Translations under genes and position numbers: made by a program
Assembly (NCBI RefSeq): GCF_001746295.1
Contig: NZ_MJAH01000005.1
Coordinates: 365,723-429,722, forward strand
Length of the DNA: 64,000 nt
Direction of reading: 5' to 3'
Source of the DNA: Streptomyces sp. LUP47B
Lineage (GTDB): Bacteria > Actinomycetota > Actinomycetes > Streptomycetales > Streptomycetaceae
The notes under the pieces: generated by a model
What the model was told of the DNA's origin: nothing
Database searches by the model: none
The model's input: the letters and a program-made list of their open reading frames with translations, nothing else
Part shown: one piece after another, positions 17,008 to 25,243 of the stretch
Layout of the letters: the number at the start of each line of letters is the position of its first letter
How positions within the stretch are numbered: the first letter of the stretch is position 1

Positions 17008-17053
17008 ACGGCAAGGCCCGGCGAACCCACGTGGGTTCGCCGGGCCTTGCCGT
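17008..17053. terminator. 46-base perfect palindrome, terminator of cold-shock gene
   Basis: Bases 17008-17030 are the exact reverse complement of 17031-17053, centred on ACGT. The first arm begins ACGGCAAGGCCCGGCGAACC. It starts 11 bases after the cold-shock stop. In RNA this is a stem of about 21 bp with a minimal loop. There is no U run, which is common for Streptomyces terminators. Confidence 0.85.
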
Positions 17054-17316
17054 GTGCCGCCCTGCCGTCGGAGAGCCCGCCACCCCGCGACCTGGGCGTT
17101 TCCCCGGTCCCCGGGTGGGGACCCGATGGCCGTGATGGCGTACGCCCTGGGGGCCTGCGCGTCACCACGGCGGCGACGCTTCGACGCCGCGATGCGGGCC
17201 GGGTGGATCAGCACCTGGCTGCGGTCCGTCCCCGGAAGGGACACCGCACGGGCGCGAAGTGGGAATCGTTGAGCTCCCGCCCGGCGCAGACTCCGGACAC
17301 AGCGCAGGAGGCCGAG

Positions 17317-17505
17317 ATGAGTGAACAGACCCCGTCCCAGGCGGAGGGCGAACCGCAGCGGGACAGGCCGGAGGAGGAGACGTCCGGCCTTAATGACGTG
17401 CCCCGAACGACCCCTTCGCAGGCGGAGGGCGAGGACAGGAAGGGCGAGGACGCCGAGCAGAGCGAAGAGCGCGCGGAGTGGGAGAGCGGCTGGTCCGGTC
17501 CGTGA
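17317..17505 (+). CDS. Small acidic disordered protein with TPSQAEGE repeats
   Basis: A 62-residue protein made almost only of Glu, Gln, Ser, Arg, Pro and Gly, with no hydrophobic core. The octapeptide TPSQAEGE occurs twice (residues about 5-12 and 31-38), each followed by a charged stretch. It ends EWESGWSGP. AGGAGG five bases in front of the ATG supports translation. I do not recognise a function; it looks intrinsically disordered and may be stress-related, being next to a cold-shock gene. About 250 bases before it hold no other gene. Confidence 0.65.
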   Translation: MSEQTPSQAEGEPQRDRPEEETSGLNDVPRTTPSQAEGEDRKGEDAEQSEERAEWESGWSGP

Positions 17506-17629
17506 GCCGTGCCGGGGCCCGGAGCCGCCGAGCCTGCGCACCAAAGCCTCCAAACCGGTAGGAATGGCTTCCGGCAGGATGGTTACACGCTGCCCGAAGG
17601 ATGACCCTTGAGGTACCGGAGGGCGGCTG

Positions 17630-19342
17630 ATGGCCACGTATACCGAACCGGTCGCTCCGGTCCCGGCGGCGCAGCGGCGCAGCAAGGGCCGCGTGGTCGT
17701 GTCCTGGCTGACCACGACCGACCACAAGAAGATCGGCCACCTCTACCTGATCACCTCGTTCTGCTTCTTCCTGATCGGCGGCGCGCTGGCGATGGCGATC
17801 AGGGCGGAGCTGGCCCGGCCGGGACTTCAGCTGCTGTCCACCGAGCAGTACAACCAGGCGTTCACGATGCACGGCACGATCATGCTGCTGCTCTTCGCGA
17901 CGCCGACCTTCGCCGGGTTCGCCAACGCGGTCATGCCACTGCAGATCGGCTCCCCGGACGTCGCCTTCCCGCGGCTGAACATGTTCTCCTACTGGCTGTT
18001 CCTGTTCGGCGGCCTGATCGTCCTCGGCAGCTTCCTCACCCCGCAGGGCGCCGCGGACTACGGCTGGACCGCCTACACCCCGCTCAGTGGCCCTATCCGC
18101 AGCGGTTACGTCGGCGCCGACCTGTGGATCATGGGGCTGGCGCTCGCCGGATTCGGCACCATCCTCGGCGCGGTCAACTTCATCACCACCATCATCTGCA
18201 TGCGCGCCCCCGGCATGACCATGTTCAGGATGCCGATCTTCACCTGGAACGTGCTGCTCACCTCGGTGCTGGTTCTGCTGGCCTTCCCGGTCCTGGCGGC
18301 CGCCCTGTTGGCCCTGGAGGCGGACCGGCGCTTCGGCTCCCACGTCTTCGACGCCCAGTACGGCGGACCGCTGCTGTGGCAGCACCTGTTCTGGTTCTTC
18401 GGCCATCCCGAGGTGTACATCCTCGCCCTGCCGTTCTTCGGGGTGATCAGCGAGATCATCCCGGTGTTCTCGCGCAAGCCGATCTTCGGGTACGTCGGTC
18501 TGATCGGCGCCACCATCGCCATCACCGGCCTGTCCGTGACCGTGTGGGCCCACCACATGTTCGCCACCGGGGCCGTGCTGCTGCCGTTCTTCTCGTTCAT
18601 GAGCTTCCTGATCGCCGTCCCGACCGGCGTGAAGTTCTTCAACTGGATCGGCACGATGTGGAAGGGCTCGATCTCCTTCGAACCGCCGATGCTGTGGGCG
18701 GCGGGCTTCCTCGTCACGTTCCTCTTCGGTGGGCTGACCGGCGTGATCCTCGCGTCGCCGCCGATGGACTTCCACGTCACCGACAGCTACTTCGTGGTGG
18801 CGCACTTCCACTACGTCCTGTTCGGCACCATCGTCTTCGCGATGTTCGGCGGATTCAGCTTCTGGTGGCCGAAGATGACCGGCACCATGCTCGACCACCG
18901 CCTGGAGAAGATCCACTTCTGGACGCTGTTCGTCGGCTTCCACACCACGTTCCTGGTCCAGCACTGGCTGGGCGCCGAGGGCATGCCCCGCCGCTACGCC
19001 GACTACCTGGCCGCCGACGGCTTCACCGCCCTCAACACCATCTCCTCCCTCGGCGCCTTCCTGCTGGGCCTGTCCACCCTGCCCTTCCTCTACAACGTGT
19101 GGAAGACCGCCAAGAAGGGCGAGCGGATCGAGGTCGACGACCCCTGGGGATTCGGCCGTTCCCTGGAGTGGGCCACCTCCTGCCCGCCCCCGCGCCACAA
19201 CTTCGCCGAACTTCCCCGCATCCGCTCCGAATCCCCCGCCTTCGACCTGCATCACCGGGAGACGGCCGAGCTGGACCAGAAGGAGCACTCCGGCAGGCGG
19301 GACGCGATCGACGCCGAGGGGCACGAAGGCCGACGGTCCTGA
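17630..19342 (+). CDS. ctaD: Cytochrome c oxidase subunit I, stand-alone paralogue
   Basis: A 570-residue heme-copper oxidase subunit I with twelve helices. The heme and CuB ligands are in place: NQAFTMHGTIM (low-spin heme His), FWFFGHPEVYI (CuB His259 and the cross-linked Tyr263), VWAHHMFATG (two CuB His) and VVAHFHYVLFG (heme a3 and a His). It reduces oxygen in the cytoplasmic membrane. The C-terminal tail is rich in charged residues. No subunit II, III or qcr genes are near, so this is an extra copy separate from the main cta-qcr cluster. It is followed in five bases by a DUF2243 gene and a CtaG-like gene. Confidence 0.95.
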   Translation: MATYTEPVAPVPAAQRRSKGRVVVSWLTTTDHKKIGHLYLITSFCFFLIGGALAMAIRAELARPGLQLLSTEQYNQAFTMHGTIMLLLFATPTFAGFANAVMPLQIGSPDVAFPRLNMFSYWLFLFGGLIVLGSFLTPQGAADYGWTAYTPLSGPIRSGYVGADLWIMGLALAGFGTILGAVNFITTIICMRAPGMTMFRMPIFTWNVLLTSVLVLLAFPVLAAALLALEADRRFGSHVFDAQYGGPLLWQHLFWFFGHPEVYILALPFFGVISEIIPVFSRKPIFGYVGLIGATIAITGLSVTVWAHHMFATGAVLLPFFSFMSFLIAVPTGVKFFNWIGTMWKGSISFEPPMLWAAGFLVTFLFGGLTGVILASPPMDFHVTDSYFVVAHFHYVLFGTIVFAMFGGFSFWWPKMTGTMLDHRLEKIHFWTLFVGFHTTFLVQHWLGAEGMPRRYADYLAADGFTALNTISSLGAFLLGLSTLPFLYNVWKTAKKGERIEVDDPWGFGRSLEWATSCPPPRHNFAELPRIRSESPAFDLHHRETAELDQKEHSGRRDAIDAEGHEGRRS

Positions 19343-19346
19343 GGAC

Positions 19347-19841
19347 ATGAGCGCCTCGGTCCGGCCCGGCACCAGCCCGGGCGTGCGCACCGAACCGCGC
19401 AGGTCGATGGCCGTGTGCGCGCTGATCGGGGCCGCGGTGACGGCCGCGGTCGACGAGATCGTCTTCCACCAGCTCCTGGGCTGGCACCACTTCTACGACC
19501 GTGCCACCACCAGTGCGGGCCTGCTCTCCGACGGACTCCTGCACACCGCCGAACTGCTCGCCCTGTGCGCCGGGTTCTTCCTCTACGCCGATCTGCGCCG
19601 CCGTGGATCCCTGGCGGCGCCCCACGCCTGGGCGGGCCTCCTCCTCGGCATGGGCGCCTTCCAGCTGTTCGACGGCGTCGTGGACCACAAGGTGCTGCGC
19701 CTGCACCAGATCCGCTACGGAGTGGACGTCACCCCCTACGACGTGGCCTGGAACCTCACCGGCCTGCTCCTGCTGCTCACCGGCGCCGGGCTCGCCGTGC
19801 GCGCTGCGCGGCGGCACGGTGACGGCGGGCCGCCGGCGTGA
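19347..19841 (+). CDS. DUF2243 membrane protein
   Basis: A 164-residue integral membrane protein with four predicted helices. Conserved His and Asp residues lie at helix ends: DEIVFHQLLGWHHFYD, SDGLLHTAELLAL, and FQLFDGVVDHKVLRLHQIR. This His-rich layout suggests metal or heme handling, but the family has no established function as far as I know. It sits between ctaD and a CtaG-like gene and overlaps the latter by GTGA, pointing to a role in assembling or supplying the extra oxidase. Confidence 0.85.
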   Translation: MSASVRPGTSPGVRTEPRRSMAVCALIGAAVTAAVDEIVFHQLLGWHHFYDRATTSAGLLSDGLLHTAELLALCAGFFLYADLRRRGSLAAPHAWAGLLLGMGAFQLFDGVVDHKVLRLHQIRYGVDVTPYDVAWNLTGLLLLLTGAGLAVRAARRHGDGGPPA

Positions 19842-21286
19842 CACCCGGGCATGTCCACCCGGGCCCCGGCGCGGGAACGGCACCGGCCGAGGGGCTCATC
19901 GCCGGGGCCGCGCTACTGGTGACCGTCGGCTACCTGGCGGCAGCGGGGCGGCTGCGGCGGCGCGGGGACGTCTGGCCCCGCGCCCGGGACGCCTCGTTCG
20001 CCGCGGCAGGCGCGGGAACGGCCTGGGCGACGCCGGCCGAACGGTGGGGCGGGCCGTTCACCCAGCACGTGGTGCGGCACCCGGTCGTCGGCATGGCGGC
20101 CCCGCTGCTGTTCGTGGTGGCTCGCCCCCTGACCCTCGCCCTGCGCGCCCTGCCTCCCGGCCGGCCCCGGCGACTCCTGGTGACCCTCGCGCACTCCGCT
20201 CCCGTCGGGCTGCTGCTCTTTCCTCCCCTGGCGGCCGTCCTGGACATCGGCGGGCTCTGGCTGCCGTACCGCACGGAACTGTTCGCGGCCACGGCGCACC
20301 GGCCGCTGGCGCACGGCGCGGTACAGGTGCACATGGTGGCGGCCGGGCTGCTGTTCACCTTCGCCGTGTGCGGGCTCGATCCCGTGCGCCGCCGCTGGAG
20401 TCTCGCCGTGCGCGGCGCGACCGTACTCGCCGCCGGTACCGCCCACGCCGTGCTGGCCCGCACGCTCTACTCCCGGCCGCCGCCCGGCACCGGCTTCACC
20501 GCCGCCGACCTGCATCACGCGGCCCAGTGGATGTACTACGGCGGCGACCTCGTGGAAGCGGGCCTGGCCGTGGTGATGGGAATGGGCTGGTACGCCGGCA
20601 CCGGACGGGCCCGGGCCCGCCGTCGGCGCCGGGGTTTCCGGGACGGAGTGGTTGACCGGCCCGGCCGGGGCACTCGGAGGCCATCACAGGACTCCGGCAG
20701 CCGGAGGGGAATCATGGACAGGACGGCACGGAACGCGCACGACGGTCCGACACGGCAGAAGCGGCTGGTGATCTATCTCAACGACCACCTGGCCGGTGCG
20801 ACGGCGGGTGTCGAGCTCGCCCGCCGGATGGCGCAGGAGCACCACGCGTCGGCCTACGGCGAGACCCTGGAGAGCCTGCGCAAGGAGATCTCGCAGGACC
20901 GGCAGGCGCTGGTACGCCTCCTTGCCGACCTCGACGTCCCCGTCAGGCGCTACAAGACGTACGGGGCGTGGCTGGGCGAGAAGGTCGGGCGGCTGAAGCC
21001 CAACGGCCGGCTGCTGCGCCGCTCCGGGCTCGCGCTGCTGGTCGAGCTCGAGGCGATGCGGCTGGGGGCGCAGGGCAAGGCCTCGCTGTGGCGCGGGCTG
21101 CTCGCAGCGTCGGCGCAGGACTCGCGTCTGGACGCCGACCGGCTGGAGGAGTTGCTGCGCAGGGCGGAGCAACAGATCAGGACCATGGACGCTCTGCACG
21201 CGAGGATCGCCACGGCACTGCTTTTCCCGGTGACCGGGCAGGCACCGGCGTCGAAGACCACGGCAGGCACGAGCTCCTCGGGCTGA
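19838..21286 (+). CDS. CtaG-like oxidase assembly protein, reading frame continues into a helical domain
   Basis: Residues 1 to about 260 match the caa3-type CtaG membrane family: multiple helices with conserved His (FTQHVVRHPVVGMAAPLLFVV, VQVHMVAAGLLFTFAV, LHHAAQWMYYGGDLVE), probably copper delivery to the oxidase. After an Arg-rich linker the frame does not stop but runs through a second start (20714) into a 190-residue soluble helical region. So the frame encodes either a fusion of 482 residues or, more likely, CtaG lacking its own stop plus an internally initiated second protein. The GTG start overlaps the DUF2243 stop. Confidence 0.75.
   Translation: MTPGHVHPGPGAGTAPAEGLIAGAALLVTVGYLAAAGRLRRRGDVWPRARDASFAAAGAGTAWATPAERWGGPFTQHVVRHPVVGMAAPLLFVVARPLTLALRALPPGRPRRLLVTLAHSAPVGLLLFPPLAAVLDIGGLWLPYRTELFAATAHRPLAHGAVQVHMVAAGLLFTFAVCGLDPVRRRWSLAVRGATVLAAGTAHAVLARTLYSRPPPGTGFTAADLHHAAQWMYYGGDLVEAGLAVVMGMGWYAGTGRARARRRRRGFRDGVVDRPGRGTRRPSQDSGSRRGIMDRTARNAHDGPTRQKRLVIYLNDHLAGATAGVELARRMAQEHHASAYGETLESLRKEISQDRQALVRLLADLDVPVRRYKTYGAWLGEKVGRLKPNGRLLRRSGLALLVELEAMRLGAQGKASLWRGLLAASAQDSRLDADRLEELLRRAEQQIRTMDALHARIATALLFPVTGQAPASKTTAGTSSSG
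20714..21286 (+). CDS. Helical-bundle protein, possible internal start within the CtaG frame
   Basis: An ATG at 20714 preceded by GGAGGGG at four bases starts a 190-residue protein in the same frame as CtaG. It is mostly helical: RLVIYLNDHLAGATAGVELARRMA, then SAYGETLESLRKEISQDRQALVRLLADL, and two more amphipathic helices, ending in a low-complexity tail. The pattern resembles ferritin-like or hemerythrin-like four-helix bundles, which would fit the next two genes. No certain metal motif is visible. The strong RBS argues that it is made as a separate protein even if a fusion is also translated. Confidence 0.6.
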   Translation: MDRTARNAHDGPTRQKRLVIYLNDHLAGATAGVELARRMAQEHHASAYGETLESLRKEISQDRQALVRLLADLDVPVRRYKTYGAWLGEKVGRLKPNGRLLRRSGLALLVELEAMRLGAQGKASLWRGLLAASAQDSRLDADRLEELLRRAEQQIRTMDALHARIATALLFPVTGQAPASKTTAGTSSSG

Positions 21287-21403
21287 CGGCCCTCGCCGGT
21301 CTGGCCGATTCGTTCCCACCACGCCCTTCACGTTTCGGTTACAGGGCAATGGCCCGGGTACTCGCGCGGCTCCGTTTCCGGTCCCTCAGACCAGGAGACC
21401 CTC

Positions 21404-22605
21404 ATGGGCTTCAACCCACTGGAACACCGGGGCATCCCCCTGGACCGCCAGGTGCGCAACTGGCGGGAGCTCGACGTCGAGCCCGTGGATCCCGACCACG
21501 GCGACCCGTACACGAAGTGCCGCATCATCGCGATGAACGGCATCGAGATCGAGGCGATCCTCTTCAGCCACCAGTTCGCCCGCCACTGTCCCGACCTGGA
21601 CGTCAAGCGACAGCTGGCCGAGGTCCGTTACATCGAGCAACAGCAGCAGAAGGCGGTCAACTGGCTGCTTCCCGGCCTCGCCTCGGTCCTGGAGACGACC
21701 ATCTCCTACGAGCAGGTCGCGGTCGACCTCACCGGCTGGATCGCCCGCCACGAGCCCGACCCGTATCTGAAGCAGGCCTACGAATTCGGTGTCCTGGAGG
21801 ACTTCGACCACCTTACCCGTACGCCAACCTTTACGAGATGATCGAGCACCGCAAGGCGGAGTCGATCGTCGAGGGGCTCACCGAGGTGATGCCGGGACGG
21901 CCGACCAAGTTCCACCACCGGCATCCGGCCGACAACGTGCGCGAGCCCTACGACCGTACGACGGTCAACCCGCTCTCCCGGCTGCACGCGCTGACCATCA
22001 TGGCGGCCGAGCAGCAGACCATGAACTTCTACCTGAACGTCGGCCCCCAGTACATGGAGCCGATCGCCCGCCAGCTGTACCAGGAGATCGGGCTGATCGA
22101 GGAGGAGCACGTCACCCACTACGAGTCCCTGGTCGACCCGGGAGAGTCGTGGTGGGAGCAGCTCGTCACCCACGAGTACAACGAGTGCTACCTCTACCAC
22201 TCCTTCATGGAGCAGGAGCCCGATCCCAAGGTGAAGGCGATCTGGGAGCTCCACCTGAACATGGAGCTGGAACACCTGCGGATCGCGTGCGAGCTGATGC
22301 GCCGGCACGACGGCCGGGAGCCGCAGGAGATCCTCGCGCCGGAGCTGCCGAACGTGCTGACCTTCGAGGAGAACAAGCAGTTCGTACGGGGCCTGCTGGA
22401 CACCCAGATGGATCTGACCACCCTCGGCACCGGCTATGTCCGGGACGCCCACGAGCGGTTCGAGAGGATGCAGGAGCAGATCCACGGTGGCGAGGAGCCG
22501 CCCAGTGAGCGGGTGATGGCCCAGCACCGGGAGATGTTCGGCCGCGAGTACCGCATCGAGTCGGAGGGCGAGCACCCCGACGTCGCTTCCCGGGAGAGGA
22601 GCTGA
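21404..22605 (+). pseudogene. Ferritin-like diiron protein gene split by a -1 frameshift
   Basis: Frame one (from ATG 21404) encodes 136 good residues, with an FNPLEHRGIPLD start, EIEAILFSHQFARH and QQQQKAVNWLLPG, up to GVLEDFDH, then runs into a stop at 21841. The same protein continues at once in another frame with YANLYEMIEHRKAESIVEG and through to 22605. Restoring one base in the CCTTACCC stretch near 21811-21818 gives a continuous 400-residue protein. Paired E-x-x-H patterns (LIEEEHVTHYE, LHLNMELEHLRIA) suggest a ferritin-like diiron fold. Either a sequencing error or a recent inactivation. It abuts the hemerythrin gene by one base. Confidence 0.8.
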
Positions 22606-22606
22606 G

Positions 22607-23176
22607 ATGGCGGGGATCGCGGCGAGCGACGCCGATGTCGTGGCCCTGCTGATGCGCCGGCACGGTGACATCCGCAACCTCTTCGACGAGGTGGAGCGGA
22701 CGGCCGGGGACGAGCGCCGGGCGGCGTTCCGGAACCTGGTCCGGCTTCTCGCCGTGCACGAGACGGCCGAGGAGGAGGTCATCAGGCCCTTCACCCGTAC
22801 GTCCGTGCCGGACGGCGCGAAGGTGGCCGACGAACGGCTTGCCGAGGAGCGGGAGGCGAAGGAACTGCTGTCGCGGCTCGACGGGATGGACACCGACGAC
22901 GCCAAGTTCCTGCCCGAACTCCTGACGCTGCGCGTGGACGTGATGAAACACGCCCGCGCCGAGGAGCGGTACGAGTTCAACCACATCCGCAGGCACGCGG
23001 ACAAGGCCCGTCTGGCCTCCATGGCCACCGCTCTGAAGGCGGCGGAAGCGATGGCACCGACCCACCCGCACCCCGGGACCGAGTCGGCGGCCAAGAACAT
23101 GACCCTGGGGCCGGTCGCCGCCCTGGTCGACCGCACGCGGGACGCCGTACGCAAGGCCATGGGCAAGGACGGCTGA
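22607..23176 (+). CDS. Hemerythrin HHE-domain protein
   Basis: A 189-residue protein with an HHE cation-binding four-helix bundle. Iron-ligand candidates are in order RRHGDIRNLFDEVE (His), LAVHETAEEEVIRPF (His and Glu), and MKHARAEERYEFNHIRRH (His, Glu, His). The C-terminal third is a linker and a Pro/His-containing tail. These proteins bind oxygen or handle diiron redox chemistry in the cytosol. It begins one base after the frameshifted ferritin-like gene, completing the oxidase/diiron block. Confidence 0.9.
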   Translation: MAGIAASDADVVALLMRRHGDIRNLFDEVERTAGDERRAAFRNLVRLLAVHETAEEEVIRPFTRTSVPDGAKVADERLAEEREAKELLSRLDGMDTDDAKFLPELLTLRVDVMKHARAEERYEFNHIRRHADKARLASMATALKAAEAMAPTHPHPGTESAAKNMTLGPVAALVDRTRDAVRKAMGKDG

Positions 23177-23251
23177 CCGGTCCCGCCGCCTTGTCCGGCA
23201 ACACGACCCTGGGCTGTGGCTTCGGCAGTGACGGCCACGGCTCAGGAGTCA

Positions 23252-23268
23252 GGTGCCCGGCCGGCACC
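23252..23268. terminator. Hairpin between convergent hemerythrin and ABC exporter genes
   Basis: GGTGCC (23252-23257) pairs with GGCACC (23263-23268) around a CGGCC loop. It lies in the 102-bp space between two convergent stops and may act in both directions. The stem is short. Confidence 0.45.
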
Positions 23269-23278
23269 CGGTGAGGGG

Positions 23279-25171
23279 CTAAGCCACGGCGGTCTCGGTC
23301 ACCCCACCGTCGTGGGACGCGAACTGGGTCCGGTACAGCTCCGCGTACCGGCCGTCGAGCACGAGCAGTTCCTCGTGCGTCCCCCGCTCCACGATCCGCC
23401 CGTCCTCGACGACCAGGATCTGGTCGGCCGTACGGACCGTGGACAGCCGGTGGGCGATCACGATCGCCGTCCTGCCCTCCAGCGCCTCGCCGAGCGCCTC
23501 CTGGACGGCGGCCTCCGAGGTGTTGTCCAGGTGGGCGGTGGCCTCGTCAAGGATGACGACACGCTGGCGGGCCAGCAGAAGACGGGCGATGGTCATGCGC
23601 TGACGCTCGCCGCCGGAGAGCCGGTAGCCGCGCTCGCCGACCACGGTGTCGAGACCGTCCGGCAAGGACCGCACGAGATCGTCCAGGCGGGAGCGGCGCA
23701 GCGCGTCCCACAGCTCGGCCTCGGTCGCCTCCGGGCGGGCCAGCAGCAGGTTCGCGCGGACCGAGTCGTGGAAGAGATGGCCGTCCTGGGTGACCATGCC
23801 GAGGGTCGCCCGCAGGGAACCGGCGGTCAGATCGCGGACGTCGACGCCGCCGATGCGTACGGCACCCTCGTCCACGTCGTAGAGCCGCGGCAGCAGTTGC
23901 GCGACGGTCGACTTCCCGGCGCCGGACGAGCCGACGAGGGCGACGGTCTGGCCGGGTTCGGCGCGGAAGGAGACGCCGTGCAGGACCTCGGCGCCGCCGC
24001 GGGTGTCGAGGGAGGCGACCTCCTCCAGGGAGGCCAGGGAGACCTTGTCGGCGGAGGGGTAGCCGAAGCGGACGTCCGAGAACTCGACGGCGACCGGACC
24101 CTCGGGGACCTCACGGGCGTCCGGTTTGTCCTCGATCAGCGGCTTCAGATCCAGTACCTCGAAGACCCGCTCGAAGCTGACCAGCGCGCTCATGACCTCG
24201 ACGCGGGCGCCGGCGAGGGCGGTGAGCGGGGCGTACATGCGGGTCAGGAGCAGCGCGAGGGAGACCACGGCACCGGGTTCCAGGCTGCCGCGCAGGGCGA
24301 ACCAGCCGCCGAGGCCGTAGACCAGGGCGAGCGCCAGGGCGGAGACCAGGGTCAGGGCGGTGATGAACACCGACTGGGCGGTGGCGGTCCGAACGCCGAT
24401 GTCGGCCACGCGGCGGGCCCGGGCCGCGAACTCGTCGGACTCCTGCTCGGGGCGGCCGAAGAGCTTGACCAGGGTGGCGCCGGGCGCGGAGAACCGCTCG
24501 GTCATCCTCGTGCCCATGGCCGCGTTCAGCGCGGCCGCCTCCCGCTGCATCCGGGCCATCCGGCTTCCCATGCGGCGGGCCGGGATCACGAACACCGGGA
24601 GCAGCGCGAGCGCGAGCAGGGTGATCTGCCAGGACAGGGTGAGCATCACCACAAGGGTCAGCAGCAGGGTGACCAGGTTGCTGACCACGCCTGACAGGGT
24701 GTTGCTGAAGGCGCGCTGCGCGCCGATGACGTCGTTGTTGAGACGGGAGACCAGCGCTCCCGTACGAGTGCGTGTGAAGAACGCGACCGGCATGCGCTGC
24801 ACATGATCGAACACAGCCGTGCGCAGATCGAGGATGAGTCCTTCCCCGAGCGCGGCCGACAGGCGTCTGCCGAGGACGCCGAGGGCGGCCTCCGCGACCG
24901 CGATGAGGGCGATGAGCAGGGCCAGGCGTACGACCGTGCCCTCGTCGTCGCCCGACACGATCGCGTCGACGATGTGTCCGGCCAGTACGGGCGTGGCGAC
25001 GGCGAGCAGCGCGGTCGCCACCCCGAGTACGACGAAACGGGCGATACGGGTACGGTGCGGGCGGGCGAACGAGCCGATGCGGCGCAGCGTCGCACGGGCG
25101 AACGGGCGGCGCTCCTGCTCGGCGGTCATGACACTGTGCAGCTGTGTCCAGGCTGTGGTCTCCATGCTCAT
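23279..25171 (-). CDS. ABC exporter (fused membrane and ATPase domains), SoxR-type promoter
   Basis: A 630-residue half-transporter. Residues about 40-330 form the six-helix export domain, and about 375-620 the nucleotide-binding domain: Walker A VGSSGAGKSTV, Q-loop VTQDGHL, signature LSGGERQRM, Walker B VVILDEATAHLD and the switch His in IAHRLSTV. It functions as a dimer to expel lipophilic compounds. The ATG at 25171 lies only about one base behind the expected transcription start of a MerR/SoxR-type promoter, so the mRNA is probably leaderless, which explains the missing RBS. From memory, S. coelicolor SoxR controls an ABC transporter, SCO7008; this may be its orthologue. Confidence 0.92.
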   Translation of the reverse strand: MSMETTAWTQLHSVMTAEQERRPFARATLRRIGSFARPHRTRIARFVVLGVATALLAVATPVLAGHIVDAIVSGDDEGTVVRLALLIALIAVAEAALGVLGRRLSAALGEGLILDLRTAVFDHVQRMPVAFFTRTRTGALVSRLNNDVIGAQRAFSNTLSGVVSNLVTLLLTLVVMLTLSWQITLLALALLPVFVIPARRMGSRMARMQREAAALNAAMGTRMTERFSAPGATLVKLFGRPEQESDEFAARARRVADIGVRTATAQSVFITALTLVSALALALVYGLGGWFALRGSLEPGAVVSLALLLTRMYAPLTALAGARVEVMSALVSFERVFEVLDLKPLIEDKPDAREVPEGPVAVEFSDVRFGYPSADKVSLASLEEVASLDTRGGAEVLHGVSFRAEPGQTVALVGSSGAGKSTVAQLLPRLYDVDEGAVRIGGVDVRDLTAGSLRATLGMVTQDGHLFHDSVRANLLLARPEATEAELWDALRRSRLDDLVRSLPDGLDTVVGERGYRLSGGERQRMTIARLLLARQRVVILDEATAHLDNTSEAAVQEALGEALEGRTAIVIAHRLSTVRTADQILVVEDGRIVERGTHEELLVLDGRYAELYRTQFASHDGGVTETAVA

Positions 25172-25178
25172 GGGAGAG

Positions 25179-25209
25179 AACTTAGAACCTCGAGCGTTAT
25201 TGAGGTCAA
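25179..25209 (-). promoter_or_regulatory. SoxR-type promoter with 18-bp SoxR box and 19-bp spacer
   Basis: On the minus strand: -35 TTGACC (25209-25204), a 19-base spacer, -10 TAAGTT (25184-25179). The spacer holds the dyad CCTCAA, six bases, TCGAGG (25205-25188). E. coli soxS has CCTCAA, six bases, TTGAGG, a difference of one base. The 19-bp spacing is diagnostic of MerR-family promoters that are activated by DNA untwisting. It lies between the exporter and the divergent membrane-protein gene. Confidence 0.85.
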
Positions 25210-25243
25210 CGTCCGTACAACAACCGCCCGACCGAAGGACTCG

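Noticed and set aside
17390..19390. 666-codon minus-strand frame
   Set aside because: Antisense shadow of ctaD, His/Gly/Asp/Arg-rich and without a recognisable domain.
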